From Zonotrichia leucophrys gambelii (taxonomy: Eukaryota; Chordata; Aves; Passeriformes; Passerellidae), in contig NC_088170.1 of assembly GCF_028769735.1 (NCBI RefSeq), positions 57,693,585-57,757,584 on the forward strand: DNA of 64,000 nucleotides, read 5' to 3'. The number at the start of each line of letters is the position of its first letter. The first letter of the stretch is position 1. The notes below the pieces were generated by a model. The model worked only from the letters and a program-made list of their open reading frames with translations, was not told where the DNA came from and did no database searches. This document shows positions 11,849 through 24,370 of this stretch, one piece after another. A program made the position numbers and the translations under genes.

Positions 11849-13470
11849 GTAAGTCATCCAAAGGCATACACCAAATCAGAAAATAGAATCAGATAGCTGG
11901 GTTTTAGTCTTTTTTATCTAATGAGACAGCCTTTAATGGGACTTCAAAAAATTATTGCTGTTCTGTACATAGCAGAGAACAGGTGTAAGTCTTTAGGAAC
12001 ATACGAGATGGAGGAAGTATTTGAGGTATTGAAGGTAACAGACCAAACTGATCACTACTGATTTCCCCTTGATTTCATCAGTGAAGAGTTAGCTCCATTC
12101 CTTCTAAGGAACTCAGGGAATGAGTGTGGAGCTGTCAGTGTCATTGTGGTTTGCATCATCAATGCCCTTTAGGTGAGAGCAAATCATGATAGTGACATGA
12201 ACATTGTTGTACCACAAAATGCAATTGTTTTGTTAGTGTCTCTTGGAAGGAACATAAAAACTGGATAGTGATCTATATATTTAAAGATGTAAAATATACA
12301 GTTATATACTACTTTCTATCAAAAAGGAGAAACCAAACTGGCTAGTTTAGTTATAAATTCCTTTCTGAAAAAAACCTCTTTATCAGCAATCCAGAGAGTA
12401 GAAAAATTATCTTTATTAATTTTATGGCTTTAGTAGAATTTTGGAAAAGTTTTAACTCTTTTTGTCAATGTACTGCTATAAATCTTGCTTTTTTCCTCTG
12501 ATATTGAGTGTAGGAGTACAGACATGGGTACTGATTTTTTTTTCAGAGCAACTTTTTGCAAGTATCTCTCAGCAGTTTGAGCTGAACATTTACCAAACTA
12601 ATAACTCTGAAAGTAGTGACCTGATCAATATGCAGACTGATTGCAGTTTTTCAGTTTACTTCTATTATTTGAGTTCTAATCCTAATACTTTCCTCTTTTT
12701 TCAATGAAGAGCAAGATTTAGATTTGATATATGTGTTCTAACATGGAGGCAAGGCACGTTTGTTTGCCAGTATCCTGGAAGTGAGGCCCTTCTAAAGTGT
12801 AATCAATAACAGAGAGCACCAACTGGATGTTGGAACTTGAAGGTTAATTAGGGAATAAAAAAGTAATTCATGGGAAAAATAATAATCACAATAAATATGT
12901 ATGCTGAAGTGACTTTGAAAGGATCTCTGGGTACTTTCTGTAGTGTCACTTGACTGCAAGTGCCAAATGCTACAGTGGTTAATTTGAAAGACTGGTTTTC
13001 TCTGGGTTTTTTTTTTGTATATGCTCACATTCCACTTAATGTCATCTGTGTGTAAAATTTGCCCTATGGTGTGCTGCCAAGTGAGCAAGAGCAGATACTT
13101 TATAGCTTCTTTATGGTGTCTCCTTACCAGAAGGAAGAGGCATTCTGAAGTAGGTATCAGGGAACTCCATAGCTCAAAAAAAAAAATAATAGATTGCAGT
13201 GTACCTTAGAAAGATTCTTTGGCATGGTTTTGTATTTTCCTAGTAAGCAGTGAGCAAATATGTGGTGAAATTTTCCTTTCAAGCACAGTGTACTCATATT
13301 AAAATGTGAATCTGGAGAGATTCCAGTCTCTGCAATACAGTGTTCTGGAAGTACCATGAGATCTGGAATATGTTCTCTGAGTTCATTTGATTGTTAGATT
13401 CTATTATTGGGTTGATGGGGGAGAATATGAATTCTGCTGTTCTGAGGAAGGCTGTTTTCCATTGTTGCAG

Positions 13471-13604
13471 GTACAAAGAATGAACACCAGAATGGTTCTT
13501 CCAGAGATGTGGGAGATGCTGCTTTTGCACTTACAGGAAAAGTCATTAAAAGCCAGTGTCTGTTGGAGGGGACTCATTCATTGGTGCTTAATGCTTTGAA
13601 CAGG
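13471..13604 (+). CDS. LRRK2: LRRK2 exon 14 (divergent armadillo loop)
   Basis: This exon holds the least conserved loop of the armadillo region: NEHQNGSSRDVGDAAF has little likeness to human residues about 512-540. It ends in conserved LVLNALNR. Assignment rests on position, on the phase match at both ends (carry one base in, phase 0 out) and on the conserved last residues. Acceptor ATTGTTGCAG, donor ACAGG|GTATAG. Intron 14 is 1.5 kb, nothing recognised. Confidence 0.93.
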
Positions 13605-15131
13605 GTATAGTTAAAGCTTTATTCTAATGGATTTTGTCATTATTTTACACTTGAAGCAGTGAATCATTTGTACATTTTAGTTCTGCATTGATTTTCCTAC
13701 TGATTTAATATAGTTAATCTTAACTCCCAAGTTTCATGAATATTTTAGAGTTTCTTCTTACTTTCTTTTCTGGAGTGTATTAGATGATTCTTTATACAGT
13801 AATTCCAAAGGATATTTATTAAAAAAAAAATAAATAAAAGGTAGGGTTTTTTTCAAGGGTGCAGTTTATTTGGTATTTCTATTTTCTTAAAACAGACTAG
13901 TGTATATATGAAAAGTGTCCTCATACCTACACCTCAGCTGAGTGGACATAAAACTGAGTTGTCTTTTTCTTTTCACTGTTCAACTTTTCCCTGCCCCTGT
14001 AAAATAGAATGATCACAGTACCTTGAAGGAGAAGCTGAAAAATGAAAGGCTGAAGCAGACTCAGTCTATGCAAAGGAAACACTGGGAACTTTGGGAACTG
14101 GGAACTTTGCACAGCAAATTAACCTCAAATCCTAGTGATTGGAATTCTTCATGGCCTTCAGAAGAATCCAATCTCTACAAGGTTTTGAAGGTTCACATGA
14201 ACACAATCAAAATGTAGTAATTCCTATATTTTTAGAAGTCCCTCTCAGGAATTTTAAGCTTGCCAAACAGATTCAGTGATGGAAATTTATGTCTCTTACT
14301 ATAGAAGTCAGAGCAAGTAATGTATCAGTGAAATAGTTCTAGAGTGTCTAAAGGACATCTTGACCTGAAGGTATCAGATAGAGAAGTTAACAAAGGAGGT
14401 AAAATAATTTTTGCTCCAGAAGGTCTTCAATATTTTGTGATCATCCTGATTGCATTTTCCAATGCAGCTGGTTTGTGGTTTGGGGTATTACAATATCAGG
14501 CAGAAGGGCTAGAAATTCACACATTTAATTAAAAACTAGAGACAGAATAAGGAGGAAGAGATGGACATGACTCCATTGAAGTAATTTTGCAGATTTGTGA
14601 TGGCTGTGACACAGATCTAGGCCCTCATCTAGGTTTCCTCCATCACAAGGAGGGGGATGATAATAGGTATGTTGCTTCATATCTTTTTCTTTTAATATTT
14701 TTCAGTTGCCAGCATCACTTTTTCCAGTTATCAAAAAAAAAACAAAACCAAAAAGCAAACCCTGTATTATTTCCTTTTCAACCACAAAGGAAGTAGATTT
14801 TCTCCCTCTGCTTGACCTACAAAAATGGTGTAAATTTATCAATGAGAATTTGAGGGGGAAAAATCCAATTTTTCATCAGAAGAGTAGCTAGGGAATATTT
14901 TCAGAATCAAAGATTAAAATCTGGGCAAGTTAGGAGCAGCTGAAACTGATGTTTGATAAGAAAATCTTTTTGGAATTGTGATAACTGTTATTTATTATCA
15001 CATGAGCTGTAACTTCACTTAAGAACAGCATTCACTTGTTATTACAGAGCAGCTTTAAGAACAAGCAACTCCTCTGTTGCCATTGTAAGCAAAACAATCT
15101 TGATCTGATTTTATCTTCTTTTCTCCATTAG

Positions 15132-15276
15132 TTTATTGGAAATCCTAGCATTCAGAAGTGTGGATTAAAACTGCTTGGTTCTGTAGCTGAGTGCACAGGT
15201 GCACTGGAAATTTTAACCCAGCAAGGAGCTACTGACACTGTGCTTCACACCCTACAGATGTATCCAGATGAGCAAG
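15132..15276 (+). CDS. LRRK2: LRRK2 exon 15 (armadillo region)
   Basis: Encodes FIGNPSIQKCGLKLLGSVAE and VLHTLQMYPDEQ, close to human FIGNPGIQKCGLKVISSIVH. Acceptor TTCTCCATTAG, donor CAAG|GTAGGG. Intron 15 is only 282 bp. Confidence 0.97.
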
Positions 15277-15558
15277 GTAGGGAAGGTGTTTTGTCAGCAG
15301 AATGAGATGGCATGGTAGGAGGGTTTGTACCAGACCTGCTGCTCTCTTTAGTGCTGGATGTGATTTTGGTTGCATGGCAAGAGGAGGCTGCAGTGTTGCA
15401 TAGCCCTCAGATTCACTCACACTGCAGTTGTGCCAGGTCCTGTAATAACTTGTGCAAGTACTTTCTGGAATTTTACTGAAAGACTTCTTCAATCATGGGC
15501 TTATTCCATCAGAATGTCTGAATTATCAGTGTCTGAAAAATATTTCTTTTTCTTCTAG

Positions 15559-15698
15559 ACATACAGTGTTTGGGTTTGAGTCTTCTGCGCTCTTTGATCA
15601 CACGGAGGAGTTTGTGCATTGCAACCATGCACGTCCTGTCAGCAGTTCTGGTTTCTACCCTGCGACGATTTAAAGAAGTCACTGAAATCCAGATGCAT
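15559..15698 (+). CDS. LRRK2: LRRK2 exon 16 (armadillo region)
   Basis: Encodes IQCLGLSLLRSLITRRSL and TLRRFKEVTEIQMH, matching human IQCLGLSLIGYLITKKNV. Acceptor TCTTCTAG, donor GCAT|GTATGT, phase 0 exit. Intron 16 (1.3 kb) shows no repeat that I recognise. Confidence 0.96.
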
Positions 15699-17026
15699 GT
15701 ATGTGTCATTTCTGTCTATGAAGATGAAATCAAAACTCAAAACCATAAAGAATTATTTTAATATGTTATATTTAAGTATAATTCCTTATTTTACTTGCTT
15801 GATTTTGATTTTATTGAAGTTACTAGTTTAGTATAAACCTTTGTAATTAAACTGGGACATTTGTTGTAGAGATGGTTTTCTTGCAAGCATATATTCAATC
15901 CAGAATGTGTAAGCATAGGTTAAATGTTTATCTAAAACTTATGAGATCTGCAAACTAGAACAAATTTCTCAGTCATGATCCATCATTCTGTCAATCTGTA
16001 ACCATTTCATGAAGTAACCATCATTAGAGTGCTGATTGCCCTTCTTTGAGAAGTCATAGAAGATAACAGTTCCCAGCCTTGTCACCAGGAATAAACTTAG
16101 TGTAGGAATACTGTATTTAAGAAAATATATTACTGGAATACTATCAGACTTTGGAGCCACATCTGTATATGGAAGGAGAGTTCTTTGTCTGTAAACACAC
16201 ATTTAATCCTTGTGTAAAGTTCTGTTTCCTCTGCTTCAGAAGTTTTCCCTGTTTGTTACCAGTTTCATTTTTCTAGTGGGATAGAATGTGCATGTGACAT
16301 CAGCTTTCTGTGAGAGTTTCTATACTTCTCTTTCACATGAATATGAAAATATTGCAAATACAGTCTCCCTTCTCTGCTGCTGTTTTTTGCCTGGCCTTTC
16401 CACATTTAGCTTAGCAACCAAAATAGAGAGAAATAAAAACAGTATGCTGGAATAAGGAAGTTACTTTAAGTGATTTAGTTTCAATTGGGTTTGGACGGAG
16501 TCCATAATTTACCCAGTTCATCCTTCTGGGTGAACTTTACTTGCAGAATCATGGGATAATTTTGTATTTCTTCTTAGTTATTAGATGCACCTGTTATTTT
16601 TTTCATTTAGTCTAATAGTTCTTTTAAAATTCAGCGATTACAGAGCAGCACACTGGAACAGGGGATGTATCTTCATTCCATGTCGTTAGAAGGAGATTGT
16701 TTCCTCTTTACATTTTCAGGAAATCACAAGTACATTTGTCACTGCCAGGCAGGATGTTGCCAGATATAATGTTGCATATTTGACTTTTCAAAGTGTCAGT
16801 TAATATCTGTTTAAGTGGATCAGCTAAATAAGCATGAAACTACAGCTATATAAACAGAGACACCTGCTATTGTTGCCTTCTCTCCCAGACTTTTCCTATT
16901 TGTTAACTATTCCATGTTTAGAGATAAGACAAAATTTGTGCTTTAATTTTTTTTTGTTGCATGACCTGTTTTAAAGTAACACTTTTTAACACTGTACTTC
17001 TTTCAATGTTCTCATTGTGTTCTTAG

Positions 17027-17155
17027 GGATTTCATGCAATCTTGGCAATTCTTGGTTTGTCACCTTGTTTTGCAAAGCTGCTGGTAAATGAATCATTTGA
17101 CACAGTCATTTTCTACCAGATGTCTATGTGTTTCACTGACCAGCGAGATCAACAG
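17027..17155 (+). CDS. LRRK2: LRRK2 exon 17 (end of armadillo region)
   Basis: Forty-three whole codons: GFHAILAILGLSPCFAKLL and IFYQMSMCFTDQRDQQ, matching human GFQTILAILKLSASFSKLL. Acceptor TTCTTAG, donor AACAG|GTATCT. It is followed by intron 17, the shortest in the gene at 86 bp. Confidence 0.97.
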
Positions 17156-17241
17156 GTATCTTTTTTCTCTGACAGTTCCACAGCTGAAAAATGTTGGTGC
17201 TTTTTTGTCCTAACTTTTATTTTTTTTGTTTTTCCATTCAG

Positions 17242-17412
17242 TTTCAAAGCCTGTGTTGTAGATGTTTTGCTAAAATGGCTGAAAATGATGAGTTAAAAAA
17301 TACAATGCTGGAAAAAGCATGTATGGAGTACAATAGTATTATGGCTGAATGTTTACTTTTACTGGGAGCTGATGTTAATAAGAAGACAAAGACAAACTCT
17401 TTGATCTATCAG
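17242..17412 (+). CDS. LRRK2: LRRK2 exon 18 (ankyrin region)
   Basis: Fifty-seven whole codons: FQSLCCRCFAKMAENDELKN, then IMAECLLLLGADVNKK, the first ankyrin-type helix pair (human MVECLLLLGADANQA). Acceptor TTCCATTCAG, donor TATCAG|GTAATA. Intron 18 (1.2 kb) carries a minus-sense CR1 3' fragment at 17,884-18,190. Confidence 0.97.
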
Positions 17413-17883
17413 GTAATACATGGAAATATATATACAATTTTATTGCTTACAAGTTCGTGCTTTTGGGTTCCTTTCTGTTGTTGTGTAAATATTTATTTGG
17501 CTGAGCACAGAGAACAGAGATGCTGCTCCCACATGCTCACCAGTGCTTCTTGCTAACTGTGGCCACCTTTAAATTTAATTTTTTAAGTGATTTGCATAAG
17601 CACTTCTTTATTTTGGTTCAGTGTCGAAGTTTTAAATAGTCTGAGAGAACCCCACCTATTCTGCCTGGAGGGAATTAGGAAGTAGAACTTTGTGGGTGAT
17701 GAAGCACAGCTGGGTTTGGACCTGCCATCCCTTCATAGAGTGTGAGGTAGGCAAATCAGTGTAGGAAACCACAGGGCACTTATTGATGTAACTGAAAATA
17801 TTTCTAGAAAATGTTTTTAATATTCACCATTAACACTGGTCTGTGTAGCAATGCAGACTTGGAGTTTGGGAGGAGCTGACTGA

Positions 17884-18190
17884 ACCATAGAAACATAAAG
17901 GTTGGAAAAGACCTCCATGATAGTGAAGTCCAAATTTTGGCTGAAACCACCTTGTCCACTAAGCCAGAGCACTAAATGCTACATCCAGTTGTTTCTTGGA
18001 CACTTCCAGGGATGGGGACTCCACCAGTTAGGGTGTCAATGCTTAACCACCCTGTCAGTGAAATTCTTCCTGATGTCCAGCCTGAGCAGCCCTGGAGCAG
18101 CTTGAGGCCATGTCCTCTTGTCCTGTCACTGGCTGCCCGGGGGAAGTGGCTGATCTGTACCTGGCTGCACCCTCCTTTCAGGTAGTTAAA
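17884..18190 (-). mobile_element. CR1 LINE 3' fragment (intron 18, antisense)
   Basis: The + strand shows the complement of a CR1 3' end: AAAGGTTGGAAAAGACCTCC, CACTTCCAGGGATGGGGACT, AATTCTTCCTGATGTCCAG and GTCCTCTTGTCCTGTCACT. About 300 bp, moderately diverged, 5'-truncated at CAGGTAGTTAAAG. It accounts for the open frames on both strands here. Confidence 0.85.
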
Positions 18191-18643
18191 GCCAGCAGAG
18201 CTGAGCTCAGAGTCATTAGACAAGGCTTGATGAGACTCACTATTGTTGCCTGTTCATTAAATATCCTGATGATAACCCCTAAGTGTCTATTTTCCACTAA
18301 ACACATAAATAAATGAAGTTGCAATAAGCCACATGCAATAACCAAACTAGATAAATTACCATTCATTTCTGCCTGAAAATTGTGTGCACTCATGACAAGA
18401 ATTACAATTGCAGATCTAAAGCATCTGATACATTTGGGCAAAACCTTCATGAAAGTTATAATTGGTACTCAGGCACCTTAGGCAGGCATATGCTCAAAGG
18501 AGTAAGGAATTGCATAATTGAGAAAGAGACACAATCTTTAAAATAAAGTCACTCTGAATTTGAGACAAGCATCTTAATGCAGTCTGAGCTGTTACTTGAA
18601 TGCTTCATATGCTTGGTTTGTTTTATTTGCTTTTCTCTATTAG

Positions 18644-18899
18644 GTTTGTGAGAAAGGAAGTAATCCTAAATTGGTGGAATTGTTACTGGCCAGTGGTGCT
18701 CGAGAGCAGGACATTCGGAGTGCTTTGACCATCAGTATAAAGAGAGGAGACAGCCAAATCATCAGCTTGCTCTTAAAGAAACTTAGCCTTGATGTCACCA
18801 ACAGCAGTATTTGTCTTGGAGGATTTGGTTTTGGCAGATTAGAGCCTTCCTGGCTCATTCCTTTGTTCCCAGATAAACTTACTCAAACAAGAAAACAGA
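18644..18899 (+). CDS. LRRK2: LRRK2 exon 19 (ankyrin repeats)
   Basis: The largest exon in the window (256 bp). It encodes PKLVELLLASGAREQDIRSA and GDSQIISLLLKKLSLDV, two ankyrin-like units, then SICLGGFGFGRLEPSW and PLFPDK. The donor ACAGA|GTGAGT carries one base into exon 20. Intron 19 is 231 bp. Confidence 0.97.
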
Positions 18900-19130
18900 G
18901 TGAGTATATGTAGAAATTGCTGTAAATATAGAAAATATGTCAATATCTTCTGATGATACTATGAATGTGTTTTGGCTGAAAATTTTCAGTTGAGAATCTC
19001 TTCATAGCATTCAGCTTGCTATGAAAAGTTTGGCAAAACTTGAAAGCAAATCAAGTTATTTTTGTTCTTTTTTGAAGCTACTTGGATTTCTTGGAGATTA
19101 TTTTATCTTTTCCATTTCTTGTACATATAG

Positions 19131-19319
19131 ATGCAGGTTCTGCCCTGGCAAGGATGGTGCTCAAATTCCAGATGAAGAATATTTCAGAGGATAGATCAAG
19201 AGCCTCCTCTGATCCAAACTTGTCTGAAGATGGAGTGGACAGAAACTATGACTGGAATTTCATACCTGACCCGTTAGTAGACAGTATTTTTCCTTTGAGT
19301 GATGATATTGATAGTGAAG
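19131..19319 (+). CDS. LRRK2: LRRK2 exon 20 (ANK-LRR linker)
   Basis: Encodes ALARMVLKFQMKNISED, then a Ser/Asp-rich linker with DWNFIPDPLVDSIFPLSDD. Human equivalents are LARMVIRYQMKSAVEE and EWTFIPDSSMDSVFAQSDD. Likely disordered, as in the family. Acceptor GTACATATAG, donor GTGAAG|GTAATT. The 1.4-kb intron 20 contains a 2 x 21-bp tandem duplication near 20.2 kb. Confidence 0.96.
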
Positions 19320-20177
19320 GTAATTGTTTTTATTTTCTTTTTTGCTTTTTATAATCCAAATCTAATGTACTAGGGCTAGACTATAGCCATAAATCAGTTA
19401 TTTAGTTGTATTTGAGATTTAACATCTCCCATGAAGAAAAAAACTTCTATCTAAAGTTTTGTTTGAGGTAACATTGGAAAATAGTTTGTGGTGAGTATGT
19501 GCTTCATGCACAAAACTAAGACCTTGAAGAATTTTACAGTTATACATTTAGAATTAGTTTGTCATGCATTCAGTTTCTTATAGAAAGAGAGAGTGTAAGA
19601 TTCTTGCAACTGAAATTTGATTGTGACTTTTTCTGTCTTTTTCTGAGCTGCCTTTATAGTCTATGACAAAAAGCAAGAACTTCAAGAGCCCAGTTTGTCT
19701 CATCATGAAGTCAGTCACGAATTGTGATCTAGAAATCGGTTCATACAACCGATCTGCTATAGAGGTGTATGTTATTAACAAATAAAGTAGCTGAAACAAG
19801 CCCTATCCCAAAGATAACTAATTGATCTGAAAGTGTAAATGACAGGTTTATGTTCAGCCCAACACCATTCTTTGTAACCAGGACATTTGAATGCCTTTAA
19901 CTTACAGAAAGACAGCATTTGTATCTATACCAGCAACCAAAGAAAGTAGCCTTAAATTTTAATGTATCTTTTTGTTGTTCAAATGTTACACTTGTTTTAG
20001 AACAGCTGGTTACTTAAAATCAACACAGATGAAGAATTTGAGTTTTGGAATCAGAGAATCCTAAGGAAGTTTTTTATTCAGCTTTGTTCTTGTCCTTATA
20101 TCATTCAGCACCACTTTTAATTTCTGTAGGTTTATTTGTTGTCCCATGTAGAAAAGTTGTTGTCATAAAAAAATGCA

Positions 20178-20219
20178 GGAGTTTTAAAAGTAGCTTTGGG
20201 AGTTTTAAAAGTAGCTTTG
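20178..20219. repeat. 2 x 21-bp perfect tandem duplication (intron 20)
   Basis: GGAGTTTTAAAAGTAGCTTTG occurs twice in direct succession without a mismatch. A recent slippage or duplication event. Confidence 0.9.
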
Positions 20220-20697
20220 AGAAGAGGAACAATGAAATATCTCCAGATAATGACACCAAATGTCTCCTGAATCACCAAATCCTGAGTGGCATTTGATGTT
20301 TCATTCTCAATAAAAGTGGGAGTGCAAATTTATCTATTGAAATACAACTCTTTTCAATTTAAAAAGTTATTTACACTGAAGTAGCAGAAACATGTGCTAT
20401 GAAACATGCATAATAAACCCAACCCAATGGAAATTTTGTATCATAAATTATCAGTGCAGGTCCTGCAATCACCTGCCGGTCTTACTTGAAGAATGTCAAG
20501 TGAGTCTGGCCCCTCTGCTCTAAAACACACAGACAACTTTCTTGGCCTGTTGCACACAGAATTGGCCAGTGAGATCCTGCCAGTATTGATGATTTTGAAA
20601 TGCATCTCTTCTTTGTATGTCAGAACTATAGTACAGTTGAATTCTGAGCCTCATCTTTAAATACATTTTCTTACCTATTTCTGTTCTTGTGTTCAAG

Positions 20698-20819
20698 GAA
20701 GTGAAGGCTTACTTTTTACAAAAAAGAAGTCCAATTCCATTGCAGTTGCTGATTTATATTGTAGGGAAATGGCATGTCAGAGAGGTTCTCCTACTTTGAT
20801 GCGACATTCCTACTCTGTG
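20698..20819 (+). CDS. LRRK2: LRRK2 exon 21 (14-3-3 phosphosite cluster)
   Basis: Carries the two main 14-3-3 docking serines of LRRK2: KKKSNSIAV (human S910) and RHSYSVGP (human S935, RHSNSLGP). Both serines and the basic residues before them are kept, while the sequence between them has diverged. Acceptor TGTTCAAG is weak; donor CTGTG|GTAAGT is strong. By family knowledge phosphorylation here keeps LRRK2 cytosolic through 14-3-3. Confidence 0.95.
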
Positions 20820-21569
20820 GTAAGTCAGATCCCTGCTCATTCCAGGTTTTTAAGTCCATCTACATAGCCTGCCCCAAAATTGTTAATAATCAAGTGGTAG
20901 GAAAGGTCATGTAACCATATGGGCTTTGTCTCACTGTTGCCATTCAGTGTTTCCTTCTGCTGTGGTGCACTGTGTGGATGAGTTTGTCAGCAAAAATTTA
21001 TGATCATTAATGAGTAGACACCCTTTTGAAGTGTTCAGATTTCCAGTGTGGTGTTCAAATGGAAATACAAAGATCATGGGCCCAGTCACAAAAAGTTAAC
21101 TTCCCCTTAGTGAAGCTGATCTTCAGTAATGATCAATAGAGAGACACTGATTCTCTAAGGAGACATAAGAGGACAAATTGGTGGAATAGAGGTCAGGTTC
21201 ATTTGGAAGGACCTTGTCTCTTTCCATTGTCTGTAAAGGGAAACTGGAGGGACTGGCTTTCCTAGAGAAAGTTATGTTCTGTCATACTCTGCTCCATTCT
21301 ATTACTGCACCCTAGTGAAAGTCATTCTGGGTTGCCAGAAATGCACGACTTCCATTGCACTTTAAATCTACCATCCTTTCATATTTCATGGATAAATATA
21401 TTTTTTAAAGATGTGACCTGTTGTTATTTTGAGTTCAAGTGTATGGTTTTTTTGTGTTCTCCCTATAAGCTCTGATAAAAAGAAATCACAATAAAAAGAG
21501 TTTTATTGAATTTGGATGGTTTCAGAACATTTATATGTTCCTAAATGCTTTTTCTCTTGGATTTTGCAG

Positions 21570-21639
21570 GGACCTGGCTCAGATTATGAACCATTAATGA
21601 AACAAAGACGAAAATTCTTGCTCTCAGATGAATCCCCCA
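21570..21639 (+). CDS. LRRK2: LRRK2 exon 22 (linker before LRR)
   Basis: Short exon: GPGSDYEPLMKQRRKFLLSD and ESP. The LSD(E) serine matches the human S955 neighbourhood (ILSSDDS). Acceptor ATTTTGCAG, donor CCCCA|GTAAGT. The split codon gives Lys. Introns 21 (750 bp) and 22 (450 bp) are plain. Confidence 0.95.
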
Positions 21640-22089
21640 GTAAGTAAACTGTACAATTATATAACAGATTTTGCAGTCTTAATGCTTTCACAAGCATAGC
21701 ATGCAAAGATTGAGACACATTATGTATTTGTTTAGGAGGAGGATACATTTTGGAAATACTACAGTAAAGTACAAATGATGCATATATAGAGATTTTTATT
21801 TCTTGGACTCCACAAATAATTTATGTAGGCAATAAAATTTAATGAGTGCCCTTATTAACTTTCAAAAGCTCCTTCTGTTGTGCAGTGCATTAACATCCAC
21901 TTCTTCCCCTTCCCTACTGTCTTATAAATTTCTGTGTCTTAATAGAATTCTTCATGGATCTGAATGTTAACCAATATCCAAACATTCACTCTCTTCTGCA
22001 TCTTTAGATCCCAAGCTAAATGATTGTAATTTTACCTAAGTGATAGTGATAAATTAAATAATGGTATTTTCACATTTTTGTTTTAATAG

Positions 22090-22310
22090 AAGGCATCTCA
22101 AAATTGTCATCACATATGAGATCATCAGACAGTCTTTCTTCATTGATCTCAGAGAAAGAGTATATTAAATCACTAGATCTTTCATCAAATGAGCTGGAGA
22201 ACATTGATGCCATCAGCCAGAACAGCTGCTTAATAAGTCATCTGGAACACCTTGAGAAACTGGAGCTCCACCAAAATGCTCTTATAAACATTCCAGAACA
22301 ACTGTGTGAA
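22090..22310 (+). CDS. LRRK2: LRRK2 exon 23 (start of LRR domain)
   Basis: Encodes SSHMRSSDSLSSLISEKEY (the SSDSLSSL stretch equals the human S973 region), then the first leucine-rich repeats: IKSLDLSSNELENIDA and HLEKLELHQNALINIPEQL. Acceptor TTTTAATAG, donor GTGAA|GTAATT, phase 0 exit. Intron 23 (510 bp) is very AT-rich. Confidence 0.97.
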
Positions 22311-22820
22311 GTAATTCTGCATAATTTTATGTAACACTAGTTGAAATTAGTTAAAATAAAGTGTTGATATCTAATAATGTAATCCATATATATTGTAATA
22401 ATGTATCCATAGCAATATTACTCAAGAACATGACTCCTACATTTACTCAACTTTCATTCAGTGGATTCATCTTCATTAGGAAAAAAAGTGTTTTCATGGG
22501 ATTGTTTAAAGTAATTTACTGCAGAGAACTGCTTTAAGATGTGTGATACTGAGTAGCATAATAATGGCAATGGAACTGCAGGCAATTAATATCTTAAATT
22601 TAATAAATGGAGCTAATTGTTTTTGAATAATGCTCTATACTTTATTTTTTTGTAGAAATATTATAGGTTACTTTGGTATGATCGCTATTTTCTCCTACTT
22701 TTACATAGTGAGATAAATATAAATAAATGAATCATTTGTATAAAAATATAACTCAATTGCAAACATATAAATTCATCTTTTCTTTTAACTTTTTTCAAAC
22801 AAATGATCCTTTTCTTTCAG

Positions 22821-23071
22821 AACTTGAAATGCCTGACTTACCTGGACTTGCACAGTAACCGATTCACGGCTTTCCCGCCGTACTTACTGAGGATGAATTG
22901 TATCTCAAACCTCGACATCTCACGAAATGACATCGGCCCTTCCTTTGCTCTGGATCCCAACCTCAGATGTCCAACTCTAAAGCAACTCAACCTTTCATAC
23001 AATCAGCTGGTGTGCACTCCTGAATTTCTTACAAGTGTTGCTGAAAATCTGGAACAGCTCTCGCTGGAAGG
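22821..23071 (+). CDS. LRRK2: LRRK2 exon 24 (LRR)
   Basis: Encodes repeats NLKCLTYLDLHSNRFTAFPP, CISNLDISRNDIGPSFAL, LKQLNLSYNQLVCTPEFL and LEQLSLEG, each with the LxxLxLxxN core. Acceptor CTTTTCTTTCAG, donor GGAAGG|GTGAGT. Intron 24 (1.15 kb) shows no recognised repeat. Confidence 0.97.
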
Positions 23072-24221
23072 GTGAGTAGCATGAGTAAATGGACTGCAGC
23101 ATAATAAACATAATAGGAAATAATAGGTTTGTCATGCATAATGATGACTCTTTATACCATGTAAAGAAAGGATTGTTTAGTCACCGGTGGAGCACTGCCA
23201 TTGTCTTCCAAATGTGTAAATTGCTACAGTTTCTGTAGTTGGATTGCAAAGTACAAGGTATGGGAATGACTTTGGACCTTGTTGGAATCTAGATTCTGTT
23301 GGAATCTGATGAAACAGCATTGCTGTTCCATTACCATACTAAATAAGTTGTAGTTCAGTTTCTTTCTGCTCCACCCCATTAATCCACAGGGCTGTGTAGT
23401 CTGACATATTCAATTAGGTTTTCTGTATACACAGTACAGTTTCCACGGTATTTCATATGCATAAAAGCTTTTCTGGAAGTCGTAGTAGTAATGTAATTTT
23501 AGGTATTGGTATGGATATGTTTTAAGCCACAGAAACAGGTTAAAACATGTAGCTTTTTGTTTGCCAGCACTTATTATCATATTTCTTAGTGAGGTAATTC
23601 ATACCCATGTGGAATTCTTAAGAATGCGATTGGTGATAGCTCTGTAAACTGCAGAGGCTGTCTCATTCATTTCCTACAGTTCATGCTAAATCAGATGGTG
23701 AACTTTGTTAGTAATACTACCCTGGCATAACAGTGGATGGATCTTTTATCTCTGTATTTTCGGGATCTTTCGCTTCCTCTTTCTAGTGTTTTTCTCCCTA
23801 GACTACATTGTGTAAAATTATGTACTCATCCTGAATTGCATTCCATACAGGAAGTTTTTTTTAATTTTGTAGGTTGTTAGTATTCTGTAATATTGCAAGC
23901 AGATACTTTTAGTACACAGAACCTCTCACAAATGCAGCAGTCCTCTTTGCATGGGATTGAGCTCCAGTATGTAATCAGAAAATTAAACCTTGCAATACAT
24001 TTTGACACTTGATCTCCAAATTAATTAAACTGATTTTAATACCAGTCATGTTATTCCATGCTGACACATGTTCTAGTGGTTTTGCTGACTGGTTAGTCTT
24101 TATCTATATAAAGTCTTCTTTTTGCTTTACTGGTGTAAGGATGATTTTGTCAGATCAACACTACTTTCACCTTTTACCTAATAGTTTCTAAATGGATTGT
24201 TTTTTCTTGTTGTTCCCACAG

Positions 24222-24370
24222 AAACAAGATTTCATGCTTATGTTCACCCCTATGCTTGAAAGACCTGAAAATTTTAAACATTAGTAAGAACAGTATTTCA
24301 TCCCTTGCTGAGAATGTCTTCATGGGCTGTACAAAACTGGAGCAGTTCAATGCCAGGATGAATGTTCTTG
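24222..24370 (+). CDS. LRRK2: LRRK2 exon 25 (LRR)
   Basis: Encodes NKISCLCSPLCLKDLKILNI, SKNSISSLAENVFMGCTKL and EQFNARMNVL. Acceptor TTGTTCCCACAG, donor TTCTTG|GTAAGT. Intron 25 (757 bp) contains a short plus-sense CR1 fragment around 24.73-24.87 kb. Confidence 0.97.

Noticed and set aside
12547..12709. Possible cryptic last exon in intron 13, in phase with exon 13
   Set aside because: The acceptor is a short T-run, the AT-rich peptide has no armadillo character, and the nearest AATAAA is some 180 bases further. Such cases are expected by chance among the many acceptor-like sites.
17972..18223. Open frames on both strands in intron 18
   Set aside because: Lie inside a truncated CR1 copy.
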